This document shows, piece by piece, positions 34,823 through 43,554 of a stretch of DNA of 64,000 nucleotides. The notes beneath the pieces were generated by a model. It was given only the letters and a program-made list of their open reading frames with translations. It ran no database searches and had not been told where the DNA came from. This DNA is from Halorubrum salinarum (lineage in GTDB: Archaea; Halobacteriota; Halobacteria; Halobacteriales; Haloferacaceae), in assembly GCF_013267195.1 (NCBI RefSeq), contig NZ_CP053941.1, forward strand, positions 186,001-250,000, written 5' to 3'. Position 1 is the stretch's first letter. Every line of letters begins with the position of its first letter. Both the position numbers and the translations under genes were made by a program.

Positions 34823-35041
34823 CTACGAGTGTGGCTCGTCGGGCAGGTCGAACACGTCCTCGACGCGCGCGTCGAACTCGCGCGCGATGCGCCAGGCCAG
34901 CTCCAGCGAGGGGTTGTACTCGCCCTTCTCGACGTAGAGGACCGTCTGGCGGGTCACGTCGACGCGGTCGGCGAGCTCGGCCTGCGTCAGCCCGGCCTCC
35001 TCGCGGAGCTCGCGGATGCGGGTGTCGAACTCCACGATCAC
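34823..35041 (-). CDS. Xre-family HTH regulator (YozG-like)
   Basis: 72 aa, essentially one helix-turn-helix domain: RELREEAGLTQAELADRVDVTRQTVLYVEKGEYNPSLELAWRIA. Such minimal regulators usually follow a small membrane protein gene, as here. The GTG at 35041 is chosen because it overlaps the stop of the upstream gene (GTGA), giving translational coupling. It probably controls its own operon. Confidence 0.88.
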   Translation of the reverse strand: MIVEFDTRIRELREEAGLTQAELADRVDVTRQTVLYVEKGEYNPSLELAWRIAREFDARVEDVFDLPDEPHS

Positions 35042-35463
35042 GCCTCCACGCCGCGCCGCCGCACCCACGCGCGCGTCCCGTGGGCGACGGAGGAGACGCA
35101 GATCGCGACGGCGGCCCAGACGACCACGACGCGGGCCTGCGCGTAGGCGGTCTGTGCGACACCGTCGATCCCGCCCGTCGCTTGGAGCGCGGATCCGACC
35201 AGGAAGACGGCGAGCGAGCCCCCGAACAGCAGCACCGCGGCGCGGCTCGCGGCCGTCCGCGTGAGCGCTCGGGTCCGCTCGTCGGTCGGCGTGTAGCCGA
35301 CGCGGTCGGCGAGCGTCCTGCTCACGGGGAAGAACGCGACGAACAGCACCGCGCCGCTGGCGATGAGCGGGGCCGACTCCCGGGCCAGTCCGAGGTTGAG
35401 CGTCAGCACCGTGACGAGCATGTGAACGGCCCGTCCGATGCGGTACTTCGTGCGAGGTCGCAT
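35038..35463 (-). CDS. DUF2178-like four-helix membrane protein
   Basis: 141 aa with four hydrophobic segments (near residues 12-28, 31-48, 72-94 and 106-126). It pairs with the Xre regulator downstream through a GTGA overlap, an arrangement seen for DUF2178-type proteins in many prokaryotes; the pair may sense or respond to membrane state. Unusually for this window it has a leader with a Shine-Dalgarno-like AGAGGTGA at about 35471-35478 and a clear TATA box (AATATATAACG) at about 35499-35508. Confidence 0.8.
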   Translation of the reverse strand: MRPRTKYRIGRAVHMLVTVLTLNLGLARESAPLIASGAVLFVAFFPVSRTLADRVGYTPTDERTRALTRTAASRAAVLLFGGSLAVFLVGSALQATGGIDGVAQTAYAQARVVVVWAAVAICVSSVAHGTRAWVRRRGVEA

Positions 35464-35638
35464 GCGGTTGTCACCTCTGTGTGCTAATTCGATCTAACGT
35501 TATATATTTCTTACTCCGGTCGGCGAGGCGAGCGCTCGCGAGGAGTTCGTCGAGTCGGAGGGCAAGAGCGGATTCAACGAGGCAGTCCAGAGTCAGGGTC
35601 GTCCGAGGAGCGTCCGGTGAGCGGTCGGCCGTCTTCCG

Positions 35639-35836
35639 TTACAGCACGTCGCCGATCCGGACCGGCTCGCCGTCCAGGTCCGGGTCCTCGGCGACTATCG
35701 TCAGCACCTCGTGGTCGGTGACGTCGCGGTACGACTTCCCGGTCGCCTCCTCGATCAGCGTCTTCTCTAACTCGAACTCGGTGCCCTCGTAGACGACGTC
35801 GACGCCGCGGTCGGTGAAGGTCAGGTCGGTGCTCAT
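35639..35836 (-). CDS. DUF5800 family protein
   Basis: 65 aa, acidic, soluble. Its sequence (DRGVDVVYEGTEFELEKTLIEEATGKSYRDVTDHEVLTIV) matches the haloarchaeal DUF5800 family as I recall it; no function is known. Single gene, divergent from the gap before the HTH operon. Confidence 0.78.
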   Translation of the reverse strand: MSTDLTFTDRGVDVVYEGTEFELEKTLIEEATGKSYRDVTDHEVLTIVAEDPDLDGEPVRIGDVL

Positions 35837-35908
35837 ACCCGGCCGTAGGCGGCGAATCTGTAAAAGGAGCGCGACACGGGGCCGTCGGCGGCGAGCGTTC
35901 GTCGGGCG

Positions 35909-36085
35909 TTACTCGTCGTCGTCGCGCATCTCGGAGAGGCGGCCGACGAGGTCGTCGGTGTCGGCGTCGCCCTCGATGGTGACGTCGCCGTCGTGATCGT
36001 TCTCGTGGACGTTCACCGCGTCGTCCTCGTCGGTGTCGACGTCCTGGTCCTTCTGCTCGCTCTCGTCGTACGATCCGAATCCCAT
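35909..36085 (-). CDS. DUF5786 family protein, 58 aa
   Basis: Short acidic gene that is easily missed: MGFGSYDESEQKDQDVD... through DGDVTIEGDADTDDLVGRL to MRDDDE and a TAA stop. The MGFGSYDESEQ opening and the D-DLV-RL end match the haloarchaeal DUF5786 family. Almost half of the residues are Asp or Glu. Function unknown. It is divergent from the bactofilin-like gene. Confidence 0.82.
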   Translation of the reverse strand: MGFGSYDESEQKDQDVDTDEDDAVNVHENDHDGDVTIEGDADTDDLVGRLSEMRDDDE

Positions 36086-36253
36086 GAGCGGGCTACCGGC
36101 GGCGCACTGAAAAGCGCGGCGACAGGGGGCCGCCGCGGGAAGCGTTCACGTCCCGCTCCGGAGGCCCCCGCTCGGGCTGGAGGCGGCGCGCTCTCGTCCG
36201 ACGCTCGTCCGACGCCCCGCACCGTTTATACGCTCGGGGCGACTGCTCCCGGT

Positions 36254-37543
36254 GTGTCGCTGCGAGGAGACGGCCCGATAGAGGAGCTCGCGATCCCCTC
36301 GGAGACGACCGTCGAGGAGCACGACGTCGTCGTCGACGGCGACGTGCTCGTGGGCGGGCAGTCGACCGTCGAGCTCGGCGTCCGCGGCCGCAACGTCGCG
36401 ATCGGCGAGCGCGTGCGCGTCGGCGACGACATCGAGGCCGAGGGCGACTGCCGGCTCGACACCTGGTGTTCCGTCGACGGCAACGTGCTCGTCGGCGAGG
36501 ACGCGTACCTCGGTGAGCGGGTGACCGTCACCGGCCGCCTGATGGTGTCGGGCGACCTCGATATCGGCGACGACGTGACGATCGAGGAGGGGTTCGAGGC
36601 CAACGGCTGGATCGTCATCCGCAACCCGGTGCCGACGATCGTCTTCTACTTCATCGTCCTCTCGCAGCTGCTGCGCGTCGGCGAGACCGACGCCGCCGAC
36701 GAACTGGCGGAGGCGCTCGCCGACGGCGACGACGTGCGGGACCCGCTGTTGGTCCCGCGGAACGCCGAGATCTCCGACGACGCCTGGCGGGTGTCGACCC
36801 CGGCCACCGTCGGCGACGACTGCCGGCTCCACGGTAACCTCCGCGCGGCGTCGATCCGCGTCGGCGAGCGCAACGAGGTGTTCGGCTCGCTGCGCGCCCG
36901 CGAGGACGTCACCGTCGGCGCCGACACGATCATCCACGGCGACGTGACGACCCGCGGCGGGACCGTGACCGTCGAGAGCGGCGCGCGCGTCCTCGGCGAC
37001 GTCTCCGCGGGGGATCTCGTGGTGTACGACGGCGCAGAGATTCAGGGGACCCTCCGGGCGCGCGGCGAGATGAAGCTGATCCAGGAAGCGGAGCGGCCGA
37101 GCGAAGACGACGGGGTCGAGTCCGATGAACCGGAGGAGGCGGAGACCGAAGCGGCCGCCGAAACCGGAGCCGATGCCGCAGACGCCGAAACCGGGGCCGA
37201 CGCCGTAGACGCCGAGGCTGACCAGTCCGCCGGCGCGGACGCAGAGACAGTGGAGTCCGCCGACGCGGAAGCCGAGGAGGCGAACGAGTCGGACCGCGAC
37301 AGCGACGACGGATCGGTCGACGACCGAGAAGCCGCCGACTCGGAGGACGCGGACGACGACCGCGACCTCGACGGCGAGGCGGATGCCGACGCGACCGCCG
37401 AGAGCGAGCCCGCGGCGTCCGCGCGCGAGGACGAGACGACCGCCTCCGAAAACGGATCCGCCGCGGACGCCGAGGAGACCGCGGCGGTGACCGCCGACGC
37501 CGGCGCGGCGACCGAGACGGTCGAGTCCGACGACAACTCCTGA
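36254..37543 (+). CDS. Bactofilin-like polymer-forming protein with acidic tail
   Basis: 429 aa starting at GTG. Short valine/glycine repeats (for example DVLVGGQSTVELGVRGRNVAIGERVRVGDDIEAEGD) indicate a right-handed beta-helix as in bactofilins, which polymerise into filaments at the cell envelope. A hydrophobic helix (PTIVFYFIVLSQLL, about residues 124-137) interrupts the helix before a second beta-helix block ending near residue 280. The rest is an Ala/Asp/Glu tail with repeats of ETGADAxDAE. The start is fixed by TTTATA at 36225-36230, 24-29 bases upstream (leaderless). Confidence 0.82.
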   Translation: MSLRGDGPIEELAIPSETTVEEHDVVVDGDVLVGGQSTVELGVRGRNVAIGERVRVGDDIEAEGDCRLDTWCSVDGNVLVGEDAYLGERVTVTGRLMVSGDLDIGDDVTIEEGFEANGWIVIRNPVPTIVFYFIVLSQLLRVGETDAADELAEALADGDDVRDPLLVPRNAEISDDAWRVSTPATVGDDCRLHGNLRAASIRVGERNEVFGSLRAREDVTVGADTIIHGDVTTRGGTVTVESGARVLGDVSAGDLVVYDGAEIQGTLRARGEMKLIQEAERPSEDDGVESDEPEEAETEAAAETGADAADAETGADAVDAEADQSAGADAETVESADAEAEEANESDRDSDDGSVDDREAADSEDADDDRDLDGEADADATAESEPAASAREDETTASENGSAADAEETAAVTADAGAATETVESDDNS

Positions 37544-37553
37544 CCCGTTGCGT

Positions 37554-37570
37554 CGGACGTGTTGCGTCCG
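37554..37570 (+). terminator. Weak hairpin after the bactofilin-like gene
   Basis: CGGACG-TGTTG-CGTCCG begins 10 bases after the stop codon. The nearest T-rich run (GTTTTTCC) is about 45 bases downstream, so this is only a possible termination signal. Confidence 0.25.
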
Positions 37571-37760
37571 TCAGGGACAGAATCCGGAATCCGGTTCTCT
37601 ACGTCTAAACAGCCGTTTTTCCGCAGTCGTTTGGAGATAGTTTATCGCGGAACCCCCCGCTCCATTCGACGTTTAACGCGGTTTTAGCCAATTTAATTTC
37701 ACGATAAGTCTAAACTGACACAAGGCACTTACAACAGGCACCGAAAGCCCCGGGTGCGTC

Positions 37761-38714
37761 ATGAGCCGATCTCTGACGGCGACCCGCCGCGCGACGCTGG
37801 CGGGACTGGGTGCGATCGTCGCATCGGGAAGCGTGACAGGTGTCGCCGCGGCCGCGGAGGGCGACTGGACCGTCGAGGCGACCGAGACCGACAGCACGCT
37901 CCACGACGTGGTGTCGGCGAACGCCGGCCGCTTCGCGGTCGGCGGCGGCGGCGTCCTCACCGCCCCCGCCGCGGAGGGCTGGCGGACGCTTCGCGACGGC
38001 GGCCCGACCGGGAACGGGAACAACCTCTACGGGGCCGCCGTCACTGACGACGGCGAGCGCGTCTGGTTCGTCGGCGCGAGCGGCGCCATCGGCGAGTACA
38101 TCCCCGCGACGGACACGCTCGTGGACCACTCGGCGCCGATGGACAACACGAACAACTACAACGCCGTCGCCGTCACCGGGCAGGCCGGCGAGGCGAACGT
38201 CTACGTCGCCGGCGACTCCGGGAAGATCTACTACAGCTTCGAGAACGGCGCCACGGGCACGTGGGACTACGTCACGCCGGGCAGCGGCTCCGCGCTCCCC
38301 GCGATCGACTTCCACGGCCCCCGCAGCGGGCACGCGATCGACACGAACGGCCGCGTGTTCGTCACGGACGACGGCGTCACCTGGAACGCGATCGGCATCG
38401 AGGACGCCGACGTGACCTTCTACGGCCTCGACAGCGACGCGCCCGACGACGTCGCCGTTTCCGGCGGCAACGGGACGGTCCTGACGTACGACGGCGCGAA
38501 CTGGACGCCCGACGCGCTCGGCGACGCCGACCTCGTCGACGTCGAGACGGACGGCGAGGCGGGGTACGTCGTCGGCAGCGGCGGCGTCGTCCAGGAGCTC
38601 ACCGCCGACGATCGGTTCGCGCTCGACACGCCGACCGGCGAGAACCTGAACGCGGTCGACGTCGACGGGGACGCCGTCGTCGTCGGTAACAGCGGGCTCG
38701 TCCTGCGTCGGTAA
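37761..38714 (+). CDS. Secreted beta-propeller-like protein (Tat signal)
   Basis: 317 aa. The Tat signal ATRRATLAGLGAIVASGSVTG is followed by repeated blades of the kind VSANAGRFAVGGGGVLT, AVTDDGERVWFVGASGAIGEY and VAVSGGNGTVLTYDGANW. Each has a GxxG-x-hydrophobic turn, resembling YCF48/BNR-type propellers. Likely extracellular; the binding partner is unknown. AT-rich promoter sequence (CCAATTTAATTTC) lies 65-70 bases upstream. Confidence 0.8.
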   Translation: MSRSLTATRRATLAGLGAIVASGSVTGVAAAAEGDWTVEATETDSTLHDVVSANAGRFAVGGGGVLTAPAAEGWRTLRDGGPTGNGNNLYGAAVTDDGERVWFVGASGAIGEYIPATDTLVDHSAPMDNTNNYNAVAVTGQAGEANVYVAGDSGKIYYSFENGATGTWDYVTPGSGSALPAIDFHGPRSGHAIDTNGRVFVTDDGVTWNAIGIEDADVTFYGLDSDAPDDVAVSGGNGTVLTYDGANWTPDALGDADLVDVETDGEAGYVVGSGGVVQELTADDRFALDTPTGENLNAVDVDGDAVVVGNSGLVLRR

Positions 38715-38797
38715 CGCGGGCGTCGACCCCGCCGACCGCGACGACGACTCCGACCGCGGCGGTCCATACCCGCCGTCCGCGACCTATCGGGTCCCTC

Positions 38798-39568
38798 TCA
38801 GTCGCCGTCTCCGTCCGGGGCGGCGACGAACACCTCGTCGTCGAGGCGGTCGCAGACCGCGTCGGCGAGCGCCCGCAGGTTGACCGCGTCCTCGCGGTTG
38901 TACGTGACGAGCGTCTCCAGCGCTTCGTCGCTCCCCCGCTCGTACTCGCGCCAGAGGCGGACCGCGTCCCGACCGGAGATGTCCGGGCGGTCGCGGTCGA
39001 TCCCGATCTCCTCCTCGATGGGCTTCAGCCCGCCCGAGAGGCCGATCCGCTTCGCGGGGTACATCAGGTCGAGGTGAGGGGTGTCGATCTCGACGTCGAA
39101 GGAGGTCTCCAGGAAGGGCACGTCGAAGCGCGCGCCGTTGAACGTCGCGAGCAGGCTGGCGTCCGCGAACTGCTCGCGGAGGCGCCGCGCGGTGAGGTCC
39201 TCGCCCGCGACGAGGGTCGTCGTCTCGCCGCCCTGATGGAAGCTGACGGTCGTCACGCGGTCGCGCCGCTCGTCGAGCCCGGTCGTCTCGATGTCGAAGA
39301 AGCAGGTCTCCTCGCGGAAGTTCTCGTAGAGCCGCCAGCGCTCGCCCGAGGGGAACGCCCGGTCGAAGTAGGCGGCGTCCCCGTCGTCGAGCCGCGCGAG
39401 CGCCTCCGCGATGAACGACTCGATCCGGTCGGCGGTCGTCGCGCCCACGCCCGCCACGTCGACCGCGGGGTCGAACTCGTCCCACGTCGTGACCCCTCGC
39501 TCCCAGAGGCGCCGTTCGGTCGTCTCGCCCACCCCCTCGACGGGGATGAAGCTGTTCTCGATGCGCAT
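38798..39568 (-). CDS. RNase H-like exonuclease (YprB type)
   Basis: 256 aa. A helix-hairpin-helix-like N-terminus (MRIENSFIPVEGVGETTERRLW..GVGATTADRIESF) leads into a DEDD-family exonuclease fold: CFFDIETTGLD supplies the first Asp-Glu, ATFNGARFDVPFL the second Asp and NREDAVNL the last. Haloarchaeal members are annotated ribonuclease H-like domain proteins, acting on DNA or RNA ends. The start at 39568 is set by this conserved N-terminus. Confidence 0.87.
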   Translation of the reverse strand: MRIENSFIPVEGVGETTERRLWERGVTTWDEFDPAVDVAGVGATTADRIESFIAEALARLDDGDAAYFDRAFPSGERWRLYENFREETCFFDIETTGLDERRDRVTTVSFHQGGETTTLVAGEDLTARRLREQFADASLLATFNGARFDVPFLETSFDVEIDTPHLDLMYPAKRIGLSGGLKPIEEEIGIDRDRPDISGRDAVRLWREYERGSDEALETLVTYNREDAVNLRALADAVCDRLDDEVFVAAPDGDGD

Positions 39569-39714
39569 GTCCGTCCCCGAGCGGCGCGCGGGCAAAAAGC
39601 CGACGGGAGCGGCCGCGGAGCCGACCATGAGGGAAGAGCTAACACGCCGCGGCACCGATGCGAGCGCGTGAACGACCGATCGAACGGGGCGACCGACGCG
39701 CCGAGGGCGGCCCG

Positions 39715-40428
39715 ATGAAGCGGGCGGGTCGTGACGGTGTCACGCTGATCGGCCACCGGGGCTGCGCCGGCCAGTACCCGGAGAACACGGTCGCGGCCGT
39801 CGAGCGCGCGGCGCCGCGCGTCGACGCCGTCGAGGTCGACGTGCGCCGGTGCGCCAGCGGCGAGCTCGTCGTCGTCCACGACGCGGAACTCGACCGACTG
39901 ACCGGCGCGGCGGGCCGCGTCGCGGACGCCGACTGGGAGGACCTGCGCGGGCTGACGGTGCTCGACTCCGGCGAACCGATCCCGCGGCTCGGCGAGGCGC
40001 TCGCGGCCGTCCCCGACGGTGTGGGCGTCAACGTCGAGATCAAGGAGTCGGAGACCGCGCTCGACGCGCTCGCCGTCGCGCGGCGGGCCGACAGCGAGGT
40101 GCTGTTCTCGTCGTTCCGCCCGGAGGCGCTGGCGTCGCTGCGCGACCGCGACCCGGCGACAGACCGCGCGCTGCTCGTCGCGGACGCGACCCCCGAGCGC
40201 GCGGTCGAGCGGGCGACCGAACTCGGGTGCGTCGCGGTCCACCCGCCGATCGACCTCGCGACCGAACCAGGTTTCGTCGAGACGGCGCACGAGGCGGGCC
40301 TGGCGGTGAACGCGTGGACCGCGGCCAACCGAGAGGACGCCGAGCGACTGGTCGCGGCCGGCGTCGACGGGGTCATCGCCGACCGGTGGGACCTGCTGCC
40401 GGGGGCCGACCGGTCGTCGCGGAATTAA
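39715..40428 (+). CDS. Glycerophosphodiester phosphodiesterase
   Basis: 237 aa TIM-barrel GDPD. Hydrolyses glycerophosphodiesters to glycerol-3-phosphate and an alcohol. The catalytic motif GHRGCAGQYPENTVAAVERA (His, Arg, Glu-Asn), EVDVRRCASGELVVVHD and the NVEIKE strand are intact. No signal peptide, so cytoplasmic. In haloarchaea the likely substrates come from glycerol or phospholipid head-group turnover. The SRAP gene begins 24 bases downstream. Confidence 0.92.
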   Translation: MKRAGRDGVTLIGHRGCAGQYPENTVAAVERAAPRVDAVEVDVRRCASGELVVVHDAELDRLTGAAGRVADADWEDLRGLTVLDSGEPIPRLGEALAAVPDGVGVNVEIKESETALDALAVARRADSEVLFSSFRPEALASLRDRDPATDRALLVADATPERAVERATELGCVAVHPPIDLATEPGFVETAHEAGLAVNAWTAANREDAERLVAAGVDGVIADRWDLLPGADRSSRN

Positions 40429-40452
40429 GTGGGCTCGCGGCAAGCGATCGGT

Positions 40453-41184
40453 ATGTGCGGCCGCTACACCCTCTTCACCCCCGCCGCCGACCTCGAAGAC
40501 AGGTTCGGCGCGGCGTTCGGCGACCACGAACCCAGCTACAACTGCGCGCCCGGGCAGTCGCTCCCCGTCATCCGCGACGCGGACCCGTCGGCGGCGACGC
40601 GGATGGAGTGGGGGCTGACGCCCTCGTGGGCCGACGAGTCGTTCGACCTCATCAACGCCCGCGCGGAGACGGTGCGGGAGAAGCGGAGCTTCGCGGACGC
40701 CTTCGAGCGCCGGCGCTGCCTCGTCCCCGCGGACGGCTTCTACGAGTGGGTCGGCGGCGACCGCGGGTCGGGCAAGACCCCCTACCGCGTCGCCTTCGAG
40801 GACGACCGGCCGTTCGCGATGGCCGGCATCTACGAGCGGTGGGAGCCGCCGACGCCGGAGACGACCCAGACCGGCCTCGACGCGTTCGGCGGCGGCGCCG
40901 GTGACGGCGGCTCCGGGGGCGACGACCCGGACGTGATCGAGACGTTCGCGGTCGTCACCACCGAGCCGAACGACCTCGTCGCCGACCTCCACCACCGGAT
41001 GGCGGTGATTCTGGACCCGGACGCCGGCGAGGAGGAGACGTGGCTCCGGGGCGACGCCGACGAGGCGGCCGCCCTGCTCGATCCCTACCCGAGCGACGAA
41101 CTGACCGCGCACCCGGTGTCGACGCGGGTGAACTCGCCGAGCGTCGACGCGCCGGAGCTGATCGAACCGGTTGCGAGCGACTGA
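40453..41184 (+). CDS. SRAP-domain protein (HMCES/YedK family)
   Basis: 243 aa. The start is fixed by biochemistry: in this family Met1 is removed and Cys2 (MCGRYTLF) becomes the N-terminal nucleophile that forms a crosslink with abasic sites in single-stranded DNA. Other conserved residues are present: INARAET, LVPADGFYEW (active-site Glu) and LHHRMAVIL (His). An insertion of Gly/Asp occurs around residues 140-155. Protects abasic sites at replication forks. Confidence 0.93.
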   Translation: MCGRYTLFTPAADLEDRFGAAFGDHEPSYNCAPGQSLPVIRDADPSAATRMEWGLTPSWADESFDLINARAETVREKRSFADAFERRRCLVPADGFYEWVGGDRGSGKTPYRVAFEDDRPFAMAGIYERWEPPTPETTQTGLDAFGGGAGDGGSGGDDPDVIETFAVVTTEPNDLVADLHHRMAVILDPDAGEEETWLRGDADEAAALLDPYPSDELTAHPVSTRVNSPSVDAPELIEPVASD

Positions 41185-41217
41185 ATCGCGGCGACCGTCG
41201 GGACCGGCTTCGCCCGC

Positions 41218-42675
41218 TCAGGGCGCGACCAAGTCGACGACCGTCTCATCGTCGACGACGACGTTGTACGCGCCCTCGTCCTCGTTCCAGAGGACGAGCC
41301 CGTTCTCGACGAAGACGACCGACCCGTAGCCGGCCTCGCGGAGGTCGCGGTTCAGCGCGGTCTCACGGGTACAGACGAGGTAGTGGTCGGTCGCCTGCGA
41401 GCCGTCGCCGACGCGGTAGACGGCGTTGTCCCCCTCGCTCAGGTCGTGGCTGAGCTTCACCGCGAGCAGGTTCACCCGGTCGGTGACGTGCCGCTCCGAC
41501 TCGGCCATGCGCGCGCACCGCTCCGCGCTCGCCTCGATGTCGACGCGCCGCCGGCCGTCGGGGCGGAGGATCGAGTAGGCGAACTGCACGTCGACGTTGA
41601 CGAACTCGCCCGGTTCGTCTGTCTCGCCGCGCGCCGCCGCCTCGTCGAGCCGGCGCTGGAACGGCGGGACCGCGAGGTCGGGGGCCACGTCGAACGACCA
41701 GCCCGGGTCGGTCGGGACCGCGTCGGGCCACAGGCGGAGGGCCGGCGAGTAGATCTCGGCGTCCCGACCGAGGTCGCCGCCGGACGCGACGACCTCGCGC
41801 TCGACCCGGCGGAGCCCGGTCGCGGTGTTCCGGTCGGCCGGCGCGAACGCGACGACGCTGCCGTCGGGCGCCAGCGCGTCGACCGCGGCGCCCGCGACCG
41901 CCGCGGGGTCGGCGAGCTCCGAGAGGACGTTGCCGAACAGCACGAGATCGAAGGCCTCGTCGGTCGCCGGGGCGGGCTCTTCGCCCTCGTCGAGCCCGAG
42001 GAACGCCTCGGCGGTCGTCTCGTGGACCGTCGCGCGGAAGTTGCGACCGGTCTCCTCCAGCAGCCGGTCGAGGACCTCCGTGGCCGCGCTCGGCTCGACT
42101 GCGTGGTAGTCGACAACGGCGTCGTCCGGGAGGTAGTCGTGGAGCCCGAGCGCGGGACCGCCGACGCCGGCGCCCACGTCGAGGACGCGGAGCGTGCGGT
42201 CGAGCAGGCCGTTCTCGGTCAGGTCGTCGAGGACGTACCCGACCGTCGCGTAGTACGCCGGGAGGTGGTAGATAGCGTAGCCGAGCGCCGCGACGCGGTC
42301 GTACTCGACCTCGTTCTCGTAGAGGTAGTCCGTCTTCATCTGGCGGACGCGCTCGCGGAGCTCGGCGCCCGACTCCCCGCGGTGCCAGTTCGCGCCGTAC
42401 TCGCGGACCAGCAGGTCCTCCAGGGCGAACGAGTACGCCTCGGGGAGCGCCTCGGGCGCCCAGCCCGGCGGGTCGACGGGCGCCTCCTCGACGGGGACGA
42501 ACGCCCCGTCCTCGCGCTCGCGGAGCCGGAGGTCGAACGCCTCCTCGCGGAGCGTCTCGCGGACGACCGCCGGGTGCGGCGTCCCCTCGATGTACTCCGC
42601 GATCTCCTCGGGGTCGATCGGTCTGACGTTGCGCAGGTAGTTCGCGTTGTTCCGGACCGCGGTTCTGTCGATCAT
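41218..42675 (-). CDS. Rsm22-type methyltransferase
   Basis: 485 aa. A helical N-terminal part is followed by an S-adenosylmethionine-binding Rossmann fold (LRVLDVGAGVGGPALGLHDYL) and the C-terminal beta-strand segment characteristic of Rsm22/METTL17 proteins. Those proteins bind the small ribosomal subunit; methylation activity is not always shown. No Cys cluster of the mitochondrial iron-sulfur type is evident. It follows prephenate dehydrogenase by 20 bases on the same strand and is probably co-transcribed. Confidence 0.82.
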   Translation of the reverse strand: MIDRTAVRNNANYLRNVRPIDPEEIAEYIEGTPHPAVVRETLREEAFDLRLREREDGAFVPVEEAPVDPPGWAPEALPEAYSFALEDLLVREYGANWHRGESGAELRERVRQMKTDYLYENEVEYDRVAALGYAIYHLPAYYATVGYVLDDLTENGLLDRTLRVLDVGAGVGGPALGLHDYLPDDAVVDYHAVEPSAATEVLDRLLEETGRNFRATVHETTAEAFLGLDEGEEPAPATDEAFDLVLFGNVLSELADPAAVAGAAVDALAPDGSVVAFAPADRNTATGLRRVEREVVASGGDLGRDAEIYSPALRLWPDAVPTDPGWSFDVAPDLAVPPFQRRLDEAAARGETDEPGEFVNVDVQFAYSILRPDGRRRVDIEASAERCARMAESERHVTDRVNLLAVKLSHDLSEGDNAVYRVGDGSQATDHYLVCTRETALNRDLREAGYGSVVFVENGLVLWNEDEGAYNVVVDDETVVDLVAP

Positions 42676-42695
42676 TGGTGTCTTCTCCCGTCGTC

Positions 42696-43469
42696 TCACT
42701 CCAGTCGCTCCCGCCCCTCGCGGTCGCCGCGGGCGCGCTCGTAGAGTGCGGCGAACGCCTCGTCGTCCGCGTCCGCGATCGCGGCCGCGGCGTCGGCCAC
42801 GTCCTCGGCGCCGTCGAAGGCGCGCTGTATCTCGGCGTACACCGCGGGCGACCCCTCGGTGACGGTGTCGGCCACGTCGTCGAGCGCGGTCGACACGGGG
42901 GTGTGGAACTCCTCGCGGACCGGCTCCGCGGCGAGCCGCCACGCGAGCACCGCCGCGTGCGCGCCCGCCTGAACGGTCTCCATCGCGCCGTCGTGCTCCG
43001 CGGCGGTCGTCTCGAAGACTTCGTTGCCGCCGGCCTCGACCGACGCGGTGAGCCCCTCGACCGCCGGGCCGCCCTCGTCGACGACGAGCGCGACGTTGCC
43101 GGGGACGCGCGGCGGCGCGAACAGCGGGTGGTAGCTCGCGCGTTCGAGGCCGGGGGCGTGCTCGCGCATCGCCGCGAGCGCGTCGGTCATCTCGCCGGAG
43201 ACGTCGACGATCGCCTCCTCGGCGCGCGGCGCGTACGCCTCGACCGCCGCCGGCACCGCCGACATCGGCACCGCGAGGCAGACGGCGTCGTGGACGGAGT
43301 CCCCGTCGGCCTCGACCGTCCGGGCGTCGCGCCCCGCCGCGGCGTCGGCCGCGACGGCCGGGTCGCGGTCGGCGAACGCGACGCTCGCGTCGACGGGCGC
43401 GGCGTCGGCCGCGACGGTGTCGGCCACCCAGCGCCCGATCTCACCGGCGCCGACGACGAGGAGGTCCAT
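42696..43469 (-). CDS. tyrA: Prephenate dehydrogenase
   Basis: 257 aa. Oxidative decarboxylation of prephenate to 4-hydroxyphenylpyruvate in tyrosine synthesis. Rossmann motif GAGEIG (residues 7-12), then LAVPMSAV and YHPLFAPP with the catalytic His. No ACT domain, so no obvious tyrosine feedback. First gene of an apparent operon with the Rsm22-type gene. Its promoter TATA (CTTTTAACC) is enclosed by an inverted repeat at 43483-43516. Confidence 0.88.
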   Translation of the reverse strand: MDLLVVGAGEIGRWVADTVAADAAPVDASVAFADRDPAVAADAAAGRDARTVEADGDSVHDAVCLAVPMSAVPAAVEAYAPRAEEAIVDVSGEMTDALAAMREHAPGLERASYHPLFAPPRVPGNVALVVDEGGPAVEGLTASVEAGGNEVFETTAAEHDGAMETVQAGAHAAVLAWRLAAEPVREEFHTPVSTALDDVADTVTEGSPAVYAEIQRAFDGAEDVADAAAAIADADDEAFAALYERARGDREGRERLE

Positions 43470-43482
43470 CGGTTACGGGATC

Positions 43483-43516
43483 CGAGGCGACGCGACGGTT
43501 AAAAGGACTCGCCTCG
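43483..43516. promoter_or_regulatory. Inverted repeat CGAGGCGA-N18-TCGCCTCG around the tyrA TATA box
   Basis: Perfect 8-base arms (43483-43490 and 43509-43516) flank an 18-base spacer that contains the minus-strand TATA-like CTTTTAACC. The near arm is 14 bases upstream of the tyrA ATG. A dimer bound to both arms would occlude the promoter. Confidence 0.5.
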
Positions 43517-43554
43517 CGACGGGGGGAGCGCGGAGCGCGCCGTCACGACGCGTC

